Of a stretch of 52,657 nucleotides of DNA, positions 45,479 through 52,657 are shown one piece after another. The stretch lies in the NCBI GenBank assembly GCA_009692365.1, contig SHZJ01000026.1:1-52657 (forward strand), given 5' to 3'. The first letter of the stretch is position 1; each line of letters opens with the position of its first letter. Under the pieces are notes generated by a model that searched no databases, was not told the origin of the DNA, and worked only from the letters and a program-made list of their open reading frames with translations. The DNA is from Gammaproteobacteria bacterium (GTDB lineage Bacteria; Pseudomonadota; Gammaproteobacteria; Ga0077536). The position numbers and the translations under genes were made by a program.

Positions 45479-46786
45479 TTACTCGCGAGCCCCGTCCCCG
45501 CGCGTGGCCCGCGGGCCCCGCGTCAGCCCCGCCGGGGGGAAAATCCGTGCATTACGCACGGTGTGTCCGCTGCCCTGCACGATTTCGATCGTGTAGTCGC
45601 CCAGCCGGAAGCTGGTGCCTGCTTCCGGAATGTCCTCCAAGGCTTCCAAAATCAGGCCGTTGAGGGTTTTTGGCCCGCGTTCCGGCAGCGACCAACCAAA
45701 CCCACGATTGAGTTCGCGGACATTGGCCGAGCCTTCCACCACAAAGCTGCCGTCGGCTTGGCGCGAGACCTCGCGCGAACCGAACTGCGGTGCTGCGGTA
45801 AATTCGCCTACGACCTGCTCTAGCAGGTCGTCCAGCGTGACCATGCCGGCAATATCGCCGTATTCATCCACCACTAGCCCTAGGCGTTGTCGCGCGAGCT
45901 GAAAATTGATGAGCTGGGTGTAGAGGTTGGCCCCCAGCGGCACAAAGTGCGCAGGCACCAGCAGGCCTTCGAGATCCGCCAGGGTGAAATCGCGCGACTG
46001 GCGCAGCAGGCGGCTCAGGTTGCGCAGCGGCAGAATGCCCGCAGTGTCGTCCAGATTGCCGTGGTAGCACGGCACGCGGGTATGCCGGCAGGTGGTCAGT
46101 TGGTCCACTACGTCCAGCCATTCCTTGTCGAGGTCGATGGCGACGATTTCCGTGCGCGGCACCATGATGTCCTCCACCGTGACGTTTTCCAGATCCAGCA
46201 GACCTACCAGCATGTCGCGATGTTTTTGGGGGATCATCGCCCCGGCTTCCTGCAAGGCGGTGCGCAGTTCCTCCCGCTCGGTGAGGTCTAACGCCGCCCG
46301 CGGCACGCCGCGTTGACACGGTGCGAGCAGCAACTGCGTGGTGGCGTTTAGCAGCATGATGAGCGGCTGAAATACCCGCATCAGCGGCCCCAGCAAGCGC
46401 GCCGCCGGATAGGCCACCCGCTCGGGATAAATAGCGCCTAGGGTTTTGGGCAGCACTTCGCCAAACACCACCAGAATCAGCGTGATGCTCGCGGTGGTCA
46501 GTAATAAATTTGCGCCCACCCACCACTGCAGGGCCGTGAGCGTCGCGACTTGAATGAGCAGCACTTTGGCGAAATGGTTGCCCAGTAGCATCAAGGCAAT
46601 GAAGCGGTCGGGTTTGCTGAGCAGCCGCAGCACGCGGCCAGCGTCGGCGCGCCCGCTCTGTGCCCATTGCTGTAAGCGGTGGCGGTTGAGGGCCATGACC
46701 GCGGTTTCTGAGGCCGAGAAATAGGCCGCTACCGCCAACAGGCCGGCGAGTTCGGCGACCGTCAGATAAAGCAAATTGAGATCCAC
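45479..46786 (-). CDS. corB: CNNM/CBS membrane protein, CorB-like (HlyC/CorC family)
   Basis: 435 residues from GTG 46786; the longer frame upstream overlaps the preceding gene. N-terminal DUF21/CNNM transmembrane domain (LLAVAAYFSASETAVMALNRHRL), with the family motif FGEVLPKTLGAIYPE. Two CBS domains follow (VTVEDIMVPRTEIVAIDLDKEW and LGLVVDEYGDIAGMVTLDDLLEQVVGE), then the CorC/HlyC FAD-like domain to the C terminus. Proposed role in the family: magnesium or cobalt efflux. It follows the ypjD-like gene by 5 bp, as corB (yfjD) does in E. coli. It ends 8 bp from the convergent radA stop. Confidence 0.92.
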   Translation of the reverse strand: MDLNLLYLTVAELAGLLAVAAYFSASETAVMALNRHRLQQWAQSGRADAGRVLRLLSKPDRFIALMLLGNHFAKVLLIQVATLTALQWWVGANLLLTTASITLILVVFGEVLPKTLGAIYPERVAYPAARLLGPLMRVFQPLIMLLNATTQLLLAPCQRGVPRAALDLTEREELRTALQEAGAMIPQKHRDMLVGLLDLENVTVEDIMVPRTEIVAIDLDKEWLDVVDQLTTCRHTRVPCYHGNLDDTAGILPLRNLSRLLRQSRDFTLADLEGLLVPAHFVPLGANLYTQLINFQLARQRLGLVVDEYGDIAGMVTLDDLLEQVVGEFTAAPQFGSREVSRQADGSFVVEGSANVRELNRGFGWSLPERGPKTLNGLILEALEDIPEAGTSFRLGDYTIEIVQGSGHTVRNARIFPPAGLTRGPRATRGDGARE

Positions 46787-46791
46787 TGTGG

Positions 46792-47598
46792 TCAGCTCCG
46801 GTGGAGGATGAATTCGAGCACAATCTTGGTGCCGAAATAGGCGAGCGCCAGCAGCGCAAAGCCCGCGCTCACAAATTTCACGCCGTGACGGCCCCGCCAA
46901 CCATAGCGCCAACGGCCCACCACCAGCGTCGCAAACACCCCCCACGCCAGCACGGAAAACACGATTTTGTGGGCCAGATGCTGGGCGCGGATGTTCTCGA
47001 TAAACAGTGCTCCCAACAGCAAGCTGAGCGTCAACAGCACAAAGGCCAGCAGTGTCAGCTGAAATAGCACATTTTCCATGGTGGGCAGCGGCGGTAGGAA
47101 ATGCAGGATGGGATGCCGCTGCCGTAGTTTGTGCTCGGCCAGCGCGATAAAAATGGCCTGCAAAGCGGCGATTGCAAACAGGCTATAGGCCGCAACGGCT
47201 AAGGCAATGTGGATGCGCAGCCCCGGCGGCAGGGACTCCGCCAATACGTGGGTGGTCGGCAGCACCAGATCCAGCCCCAGCGCAAAAGCTGCCAACGGCA
47301 GGATGACCACCGCCAAGCTCTCCAGGGGCCGCCGTAGCCAGAGCGCCAGCAGCGTGCCGGCACTACACCAAGCGACCAGGGACCCGGCGCTCACCACGCT
47401 CACATTGAAACCCTGGGGTGTGAAGGTCAGGTGTGCTAGCACCACGCCATGCGCGACTAATGCGCCAGCGAGCAGTGTTTTGGCCAGTGGCAGACGGGCG
47501 GCGGGGTTCAAGCGCGCGGCCAGCGCAGGCCAGATCAGCACGAGGGCGGCAGCCGCGTAGCCCAAAATCGCCCAGACACCCAGCGCGTTCATCAGCAT
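46792..47598 (-). CDS. ypjD: YpjD/CcsA-like inner membrane protein
   Basis: 268 residues with about eight hydrophobic segments. The C-terminal segment LAHKIVFSVLAWGVFATLVVG followed by RYGWRGRHGVKF is the characteristic end of the CcsA-related YpjD family, which carries conserved His residues that may bind haem. Function is not established; cytochrome assembly and membrane haem binding have been proposed for relatives. It forms a two-gene unit with the corB-like gene. Confidence 0.88.
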   Translation of the reverse strand: MLMNALGVWAILGYAAAALVLIWPALAARLNPAARLPLAKTLLAGALVAHGVVLAHLTFTPQGFNVSVVSAGSLVAWCSAGTLLALWLRRPLESLAVVILPLAAFALGLDLVLPTTHVLAESLPPGLRIHIALAVAAYSLFAIAALQAIFIALAEHKLRQRHPILHFLPPLPTMENVLFQLTLLAFVLLTLSLLLGALFIENIRAQHLAHKIVFSVLAWGVFATLVVGRWRYGWRGRHGVKFVSAGFALLALAYFGTKIVLEFILHRS

Positions 47599-48037
47599 GT
47601 TGCGTGCTGCGTTGAAGCGATCAAGTTAATCGACAGTACGAGCGCTCGCTCATCGCACGACGTGTCGCGCAGGCCGATGGAACAGTAGGCAGTCGGTTTT
47701 ATCCACCGCCGCGCCACCCGTCAGTTGGCTGCGAGCAAAGCTATTTTTTTTAACTTTAGTCATTCTTTCTTGGTCCACGCTCTAAATGGCGAGTGCAGCG
47801 ATTGTATAAGCTTAAGTGGCCGCAGGGTAACGCCGTGCGCGGTAGGCTCGGCGTGGCCGGCGAAAATCTTGCCCCATTGCGGCCGCGAGCATCAATCGCC
47901 GCCTTAGCAGCGCTGGCTGACTCGCATTTAAGCACCGAGGAATCGACCCCTATCATGCAACTCGCAAGCATTTGTTTTGCTCGACATCTAAGCACATACG
48001 TGTTGAACTTAAAGTGCAACCCATTAATGGCCGAGTA
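47599..48037. other. Intergenic region between ypjD and tpsB
   Basis: About 440 bp. Around 47735-47815 it is markedly more AT-rich than its surroundings (runs of T near 47746, TATAAG at 47805-47810). It also holds motif copy B and a short open frame (47793-48038) whose stop overlaps the tpsB start (TAATG). No clear promoter was identified. Confidence 0.5.
47859..47884 (+). repeat. Shared intergenic motif, copy B
   Basis: GGCGAAAATCTTGC followed by CCCATTGCGGCC; the second copy is at 35888-35914. In this copy the core reads GGCGAAAATCTTGCC, a 15-bp imperfect palindrome. It lies about 150 bp upstream of tpsB and 260 bp upstream of ypjD. Confidence 0.6.
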
Positions 48038-49729
48038 ATGCCCGTGAGCAGAATCGCAATCTCCATACTAGCGATGGCCCTCTCACTGGGCGCAGTCGTG
48101 CCGAGCGTTTGGGCGCAGGTCGTGCCCACACCGGGGGCCATTCAAGACCAACTGCGCCGCCCGCCGGTAATGCCGCCCGCCGCGCAGCCGCCAACCCCGT
48201 TTGTCGCCCCTAGCCCCGCTCACGGCGTGCCACCCGGCGGGCGCAAAATACTGATCCACGGCTTCCACATCAGCGGCAGTTCGGCCATCTCGGCGGCGGA
48301 ACTCCAAACGCTGGTCGCGCCCTACGTGGGCAAGGAACTCACGCTCCAAGAAATCTACGATGTCGCCGACCAAGTCACCCGCTATTACCGCGAGCACGGT
48401 TACACGCTGGCATCTGCCATCGTGCCGGAGCAAAAAGTCTCCTCGGGCCAAATTCAACTGCAGGTCATCGAAGGCACCCTCGGCAAAATAACCGTCGAGG
48501 GTAATCAGCACTACCGCTCTAACTTCATTATCTGGCAGCTGAATGACCTCAGGCTTGGGGATGTTGTCACCAACGCGCCGCTAGAGCGCGAAATGCTGCT
48601 GCTCAACGACCTGCCGGGGCTCGATGCCCGTGCGGTCATGCAGCCGGGCGCAGATTTCGGCACTTCAGATTTGGTGGTGCAAACTCAGGAAACCCCGCTT
48701 GAGGCCGACCTCCAAGTCAACAACTACGGCCGCGAGAGCCTAGGCCAATATCAACTTCAGGCCGATGTCGGGCTCAATGGCCTGTTGGGCGTCGGCGACC
48801 GCTTCGATTTTTCCGGGTTGTACGCCACGGCCGACCTGCTGCACTACGGACGTGCGGCCTACAGCATGCCGGTGTCGCCGTGGGGCACGCGGGCGTCGCT
48901 GTACTACTCGGGCTATGACTACCACGTAAATGCCAAAAAGCTGGGCGCTAGCGTCGCGGCGCTGGATATCAACGGCGACGGCCAGAATTTTGGCGTGAAT
49001 TTTCTGCACCCGGTTTGGCGCACCCCGCGCAAGAACCTCTTTGTCGGCGCAGGCTACGACCGCACGGTGACCAGTCAAGAAGAAAGCAAGTTCAATACGC
49101 TCTCGCGGGCCAACCTCAGCCTCGCCCAGTTTGTCGCCTTGTTTAACTATCAGGCGCCGGACGCCAGCTACAGCACGGTGAGCGCCACGCTGTCGACCAA
49201 TTTCCAGGGCACGCCGCTGGTGCTGGATGCAGCGGGCGGCCTAGTGCCTGAGGGAAACACTGAAGCCGCCAAACTGCAGGTCGATTTAAGCCATTATCGG
49301 GACGTCTGGCGGAAGCTAGGCCTATTAAGCCGCTTTACGGGGGTGGCCTCCGCTGACCCACTCGTCGATTTGGACCAATTTCGGCTGGGTGGTCCGAACA
49401 GCGTGCGCGCCTATCCGACCTCTGAAGTAGGCGGCGACCAAGGCTATTTCGCCAGCGCGGAACTCCAGCATCCGGTGTCTTTCTTGCCGGCGCTCGCCAG
49501 CCAGCGGGTGAAGGCTTTTATCGATACGGGCACGGTTTATCGGGAAAAGAGCGAGGCGCGTGGCGTGCGTGCTCAGGACTCGCTCACTGGAGCGGGCGTG
49601 GGCTGGAGCGCAACGGCGTTCGGCCGCGTGGTGCTGGACCTCTTGTTGGCGCACCCCATCGGCCATCACCAAACGTCCGACCAAGAAGAGGGCGTTCGCG
49701 TTTGGTTTTCGGTCAACGCCCAGTATTAA
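48038..49729 (+). CDS. Two-partner secretion outer-membrane transporter (TpsB, ShlB/FhaC family)
   Basis: 563 residues from ATG 48038, which places a signal peptide (MPVSRIAISILAMALSLGAVV, cut near WAQ) at the N terminus; the frame is open 22 codons further up. A Pro-rich linker leads to two POTRA domains (ILIHGFHISGSSAISAAELQ; GQIQLQVIEGTLGKITVEGN). The 16-strand barrel follows, with the conserved LGGPNSVRAYPTSEVGGDQGY segment (lid-loop motif, VRAYP in place of the usual VRGY) and the last strand ending in VNAQY. It exports the TpsA protein encoded 126 bp downstream. Confidence 0.95.
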   Translation: MPVSRIAISILAMALSLGAVVPSVWAQVVPTPGAIQDQLRRPPVMPPAAQPPTPFVAPSPAHGVPPGGRKILIHGFHISGSSAISAAELQTLVAPYVGKELTLQEIYDVADQVTRYYREHGYTLASAIVPEQKVSSGQIQLQVIEGTLGKITVEGNQHYRSNFIIWQLNDLRLGDVVTNAPLEREMLLLNDLPGLDARAVMQPGADFGTSDLVVQTQETPLEADLQVNNYGRESLGQYQLQADVGLNGLLGVGDRFDFSGLYATADLLHYGRAAYSMPVSPWGTRASLYYSGYDYHVNAKKLGASVAALDINGDGQNFGVNFLHPVWRTPRKNLFVGAGYDRTVTSQEESKFNTLSRANLSLAQFVALFNYQAPDASYSTVSATLSTNFQGTPLVLDAAGGLVPEGNTEAAKLQVDLSHYRDVWRKLGLLSRFTGVASADPLVDLDQFRLGGPNSVRAYPTSEVGGDQGYFASAELQHPVSFLPALASQRVKAFIDTGTVYREKSEARGVRAQDSLTGAGVGWSATAFGRVVLDLLLAHPIGHHQTSDQEEGVRVWFSVNAQY

Positions 49730-49855
49730 CGGGGTAAAGCACTTTCAAAGTACGACTGAGCGTGAAGTGGTTCGCGGCTGCGATGGCTCAAAAGGCATAC
49801 CATCGGGCGAACAGACGATTTAGCGGCCGCCTACGCGGCACTGGGGTAAATGCAG

Positions 49856-52657
49856 ATGAGCGCCATCAAACGTCACGTTATCAAGCCATTGGCCGCCGCG
49901 ATTCGCTACGCGCGTCTGCCCCTCGCCTCCTTGGCCACGCTGACGCTGCTCCCCGGCACGGCTGGGGCCGGGCCGCAGGGCGAGCAGATTATCGCCGGTG
50001 CGGTGACGGTCGCCCGACCCGATACCAACACCACCCGCGTGACCCAAGGTGGGGACAAGGCCATCGTCAACTGGAATTCCTTTTCAGTGGGTGGGCAAGA
50101 GTACGTGCAGTTTGTGCAGCCGGGCAGCACCTCGGCCATTCTCAACCGCGTGGTGGGCGGGCACGCTTCCCAAATTTTGGGACACCTGAACGCCAACGGC
50201 CGGGTTTTCTTGGTCAATCCGCAGGGCGTGTATTTTGGGGCTGGTGCCAAAGTCGATACCGCCGGCCTCGTTGCCAGCGTGCTGGACATCAACGACCAAG
50301 ACTTCATGGACTCCCGCTACGTGTTCACCAAGGGCACGGGTGCGGCAGAGGCCGAGGTTCGTAACAGTGGTGAAATCCACACCAGCCAATTCGCTGTGCT
50401 CATCGGCGATCGCGTGGCCAACGAAGGCCTCATCGAAGCCCGCCTTGGCACCGTGGCACTGGGTGCTGGGTCTAAGGTGTCCCTGTCGCTAGACCAAACC
50501 GGGCTGGTTAATTTTGCGGTCGATGAAAAAACGCTGGCGCGCCACGCCGGCGTAGAGAACACCGGCACGCTGTTGGCCAACGGCGGGCGCGTACTGCTCA
50601 CCGCCAAGGTGGCCGACGACCTGCTCGCCACGGCGGTCAACAATACCGGCGTCATCCGCGCGCAAGGCATTACTGAGCGCAACGGCGAAATCATCCTCAG
50701 CGCCACCGGTGGTGATGTGGTGAACCGCGGCATGCTAGACGCCAGCGGCCCCACGGGCGGCCAAGTGTTGGTGAGCGCGACCCACGATGTGGAAATCGCT
50801 AATACCGCGCAGGTCTTGGCCGAGGGCGCTGGCGCTGGTCGCGGCGGCAGCGTGCGCCTCATCGCCGAGCACAGTTTGGCGGTCCGCGACGGGGCACGCG
50901 TTGCCACTCGTGGCGGCGAGGCGGGCGGTAAGGGTGGTTTGGTCGAGCTCAGCGCGCACCATGGCGGCTTAGAGGTCGCCGCCCATGCGGTGACGGTGGG
51001 CAGCGGGGGGCGCTTGGTCATTGACCCAGCGCGCTTTCTGATCGCCTCCAGCGGCAGCAGCATCACCAGCAGCATCACCGGCGAAGGGAGCAACGTGTAT
51101 GTCGGTAAAGGCTATATCGAAACTCAGCTCAACGGTGGCGGGTCGCTAGACCTCATCGCCTCTTTTAGCGTAGGTGCCGTTGCCGCAAACCACGTTGATA
51201 CAGCCTTGCCATTCACGATCTCGGCGTCCGGTCCTGGAGACTTACATATTAAGCTGGGAACTAGCTACAGCGGCACTTCCTTTCTCCGCGGCTCTTACGG
51301 CGATATCCAGCTCGGCCTAGTCAGCATCGATATCGGGGGCAGCTTCTTGGCGCTGGCGGGCAGCGGAACAACGGGCCAGGTGCTTTTGGGCGGGGTCAAG
51401 GCGAACAGCATCCGTATCGAGGCGGGCGGCACCGTGGTTGCCACGGCGCTAACCGCCACCGGTGGCTCCGTACTGGTAGCGGGCTCCGACATCACCGTCA
51501 ATGGCAGCGTGCAGGCCGGGGGCGACGGGCTCGTCCAAGTCCAGCTAAATGCCGCCGGTGATGTCACGCTAGGTGGGAACATCACCGTCGAGGCCGGGGG
51601 TGCGGCTAGCTTGGACATCAGCGGCGATGTGGTTTCCCTGCAGGGCGCCACGGTGACGGCGGGAGGTGCCGACAGCTCCGCCAGCATATATATTACGGCT
51701 CACAGCGGTATTTCGGTGGCCGGCAATCTGTCGGCGTTAACGGCGGGGTCCGGCGATGCCTCGATCGACCTCTATAATTCTGCCGCCGGTGGTGGCATCA
51801 CTGTCAGCGGCACGCTCGGCGCGAGCGGTGGCGGCGATGCGTCTATCTACATCTACGCGAACCAAGGCGATGTCACGCTAGGCGGGGACATCACGGTGCT
51901 AGGCCAAGGCGGTTCGGCTAGCCTGTACATCAGCGGTGATGCGGTTTCCCTGCAGGGTGCCACGGTGACGGCGCAAGGCAGCTCTGACAACAGCGCCAGC
52001 ATTTATATTCAGGCCAGAAACGGCATTTCGGTGGTCGGCAACCTGACGGCGCAGCAGTTGAACAGCGCAGATTACGGTTCGGCCAGTATCTATCTTTACA
52101 ACGGCAGTTCTGGCACCGGCAACATCACGGTGACCGGCAATCTGCTGGCGTTAACGTCTGGGTTCGGCGATGCGACTATCGGCCTCTACAATTATGCCGC
52201 CGGTGGTGGCATCACGGTCACGGGCACGCTCGGCGCGAGCGGTGGCGGCGATGCGTCTATCGACATCACGGCCGCCCAGGGTGATGTCACGCTAGGCGGG
52301 GACATCACCGTTTCAGGCCAAGGCGGTTCGGCTAGCCTGTACGTCAGCGGGGATGTGGTTTCTATGAAGGGTGCCACGGTGACGGCGGGAGGTGCCGACA
52401 GCTCCGCCAGCATATATATTACGGCTCACAGCGGTATTTCGGTGGCCGGCGACCTGACGGCGCAGCAGACGAACACTGGAGGTAGTTCGCTTGCCATGGC
52501 CCGCATCACACTTGCCAACTCCGGCAGCAGTTTTGCCCCCGCCACCGGTGACATCACCGTGGCCGGCAATCTGTCGGCGTTAACGGCGGGGTCCGGCGAT
52601 GCCTCGATCGACCTCTATAATTCTGCCGCCGGTGGTGGCATCACTGTCAGCGGCACG
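49856..52657 (+). CDS. Two-partner secretion exoprotein (TpsA, filamentous haemagglutinin type), N-terminal part
   Basis: 934 residues are visible and the frame runs off the window end. ATG 49856 is preferred over ATG 49850 for spacing to GGGG upstream. A signal peptide (AIRYARLPLASLATLTLLPGTAGA, cut near residue 40) is followed by the TPS secretion domain: ITAG-like IIAGAVTVARPDTN, AIVNWNSFSVGGQEYVQF, SAILNRVVGG, and the NANGRVFLVNPQGVYFG motif (the NPNG-type signature). From about residue 350 it becomes a Gly/Ala/Ser/Thr-rich beta-helix of repeats (GDVTLGGDITV; ASIYI; ISVAGNL). A surface adhesin or contact-dependent toxin carrier; the C terminus that would decide lies outside the window. 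Confidence 0.93.
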   Translation, partial: MSAIKRHVIKPLAAAIRYARLPLASLATLTLLPGTAGAGPQGEQIIAGAVTVARPDTNTTRVTQGGDKAIVNWNSFSVGGQEYVQFVQPGSTSAILNRVVGGHASQILGHLNANGRVFLVNPQGVYFGAGAKVDTAGLVASVLDINDQDFMDSRYVFTKGTGAAEAEVRNSGEIHTSQFAVLIGDRVANEGLIEARLGTVALGAGSKVSLSLDQTGLVNFAVDEKTLARHAGVENTGTLLANGGRVLLTAKVADDLLATAVNNTGVIRAQGITERNGEIILSATGGDVVNRGMLDASGPTGGQVLVSATHDVEIANTAQVLAEGAGAGRGGSVRLIAEHSLAVRDGARVATRGGEAGGKGGLVELSAHHGGLEVAAHAVTVGSGGRLVIDPARFLIASSGSSITSSITGEGSNVYVGKGYIETQLNGGGSLDLIASFSVGAVAANHVDTALPFTISASGPGDLHIKLGTSYSGTSFLRGSYGDIQLGLVSIDIGGSFLALAGSGTTGQVLLGGVKANSIRIEAGGTVVATALTATGGSVLVAGSDITVNGSVQAGGDGLVQVQLNAAGDVTLGGNITVEAGGAASLDISGDVVSLQGATVTAGGADSSASIYITAHSGISVAGNLSALTAGSGDASIDLYNSAAGGGITVSGTLGASGGGDASIYIYANQGDVTLGGDITVLGQGGSASLYISGDAVSLQGATVTAQGSSDNSASIYIQARNGISVVGNLTAQQLNSADYGSASIYLYNGSSGTGNITVTGNLLALTSGFGDATIGLYNYAAGGGITVTGTLGASGGGDASIDITAAQGDVTLGGDITVSGQGGSASLYVSGDVVSMKGATVTAGGADSSASIYITAHSGISVAGDLTAQQTNTGGSSLAMARITLANSGSSFAPATGDITVAGNLSALTAGSGDASIDLYNSAAGGGITVSGT
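51716..51814 (+). repeat. Long direct repeat in tpsA, copy 1
   Basis: These 99 bp are identical to 52559-52657, at a distance of 843 bp (281 codons). The identity may continue beyond the window, since the second copy is cut by its end. Both copies lie in the same frame of the TpsA beta-helix. Confidence 0.95.
52559..52657 (+). repeat. Long direct repeat in tpsA, copy 2 (cut by window end)
   Basis: Identical over 99 bp to 51716-51814. A second repeat pair (51647-51723 and 52373-52449) has a different spacing of 726 bp (242 codons), so the repeats are not one simple tandem array. Confidence 0.95.

Noticed and set aside
50317..51093. Minus-strand frame opposite tpsA
   Set aside because: Antisense shadow of the repetitive TpsA frame, made of Pro/Ser/Thr-rich low-complexity sequence.

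Overview
The window is a GC-rich, gene-dense bacterial chromosome segment. The gene families and their order suggest a gammaproteobacterium: glnS, a type IV minor-pilin cluster, a lexA-imuA-imuB cassette, cysJ-cysI-cobA, and the run rnr-rlmB-rpsF-rpsR-(DUF2232-like)-rplI-dnaB-alr-radA. I cannot name the genus. No insertion sequence, phage, plasmid origin or CRISPR array was seen.

Layout. 1-4864 (minus): a minor-pilin operon, fimT-pilV-pilW-pilX-pilY1, with pilY1 cut by the window start. 5025-9553: an Irr-like Fur-family regulator with a near-leaderless promoter, tRNA-Thr(CGT), a luciferase-like oxidoreductase, a DUF992 exported protein, tRNA-Arg(CCT) and glnS. 9846-15051: a large PilZ/DUF1631 protein with degenerate GGDEF and EAL domains and a pure Gly/Val tract, followed one base later by a Ser/Thr kinase fused to a cyclic-nucleotide-binding domain. 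15714-18681: lexA-imuA-imuB under a LexA box that overlaps the -10. 19117-21566: a Cys-rich exported protein that appears to start at ATT, a sterol-desaturase-type membrane enzyme, and a convergent ferritin-like diiron protein. 21668-29691 (minus): pbpC with a bacterial alpha-2-macroglobulin. 29748-30474: a two-level minisatellite. 30471-34849 (minus): cobA, cysI, cysJ. 34970-36249: uppP and tRNA-Leu(CAG). 36290-45470 (plus): RNA processing, ribosomal protein and replication genes. 45479-47598 (minus): corB-like and ypjD-like genes. 48038-end (plus): a two-partner secretion pair, a TpsB transporter and a repetitive TpsA exoprotein cut by the window end.

How genes work together. The pilus genes build and prime a type IV pilus tip. 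All five carry an EF-hand/dockerin-like Asp-Asn loop, which suggests a calcium-dependent tip complex. The PilZ/DUF1631 protein and the kinase look like a receptor-plus-effector pair joining cyclic-di-GMP and cyclic-nucleotide signals. lexA-imuA-imuB is a damage-inducible mutagenesis cassette whose polymerase partner dnaE2 is not in the window. cysJ-cysI reduce sulfite, and cobA feeds siroheme to CysI. pbpC and the macroglobulin form the usual periplasmic repair and defence pair. The tpsBA locus sits where ffh commonly neighbours ypjD in enterobacteria.

The candidates most worth a second look are the PilZ/DUF1631-kinase pair with its triplet-repeat linker, the 13-bp/33-bp minisatellite upstream of the macroglobulin gene, the calcium-loop pattern across the pilin operon, the ATT start codon, and the recombining repeats in the TpsA exoprotein.
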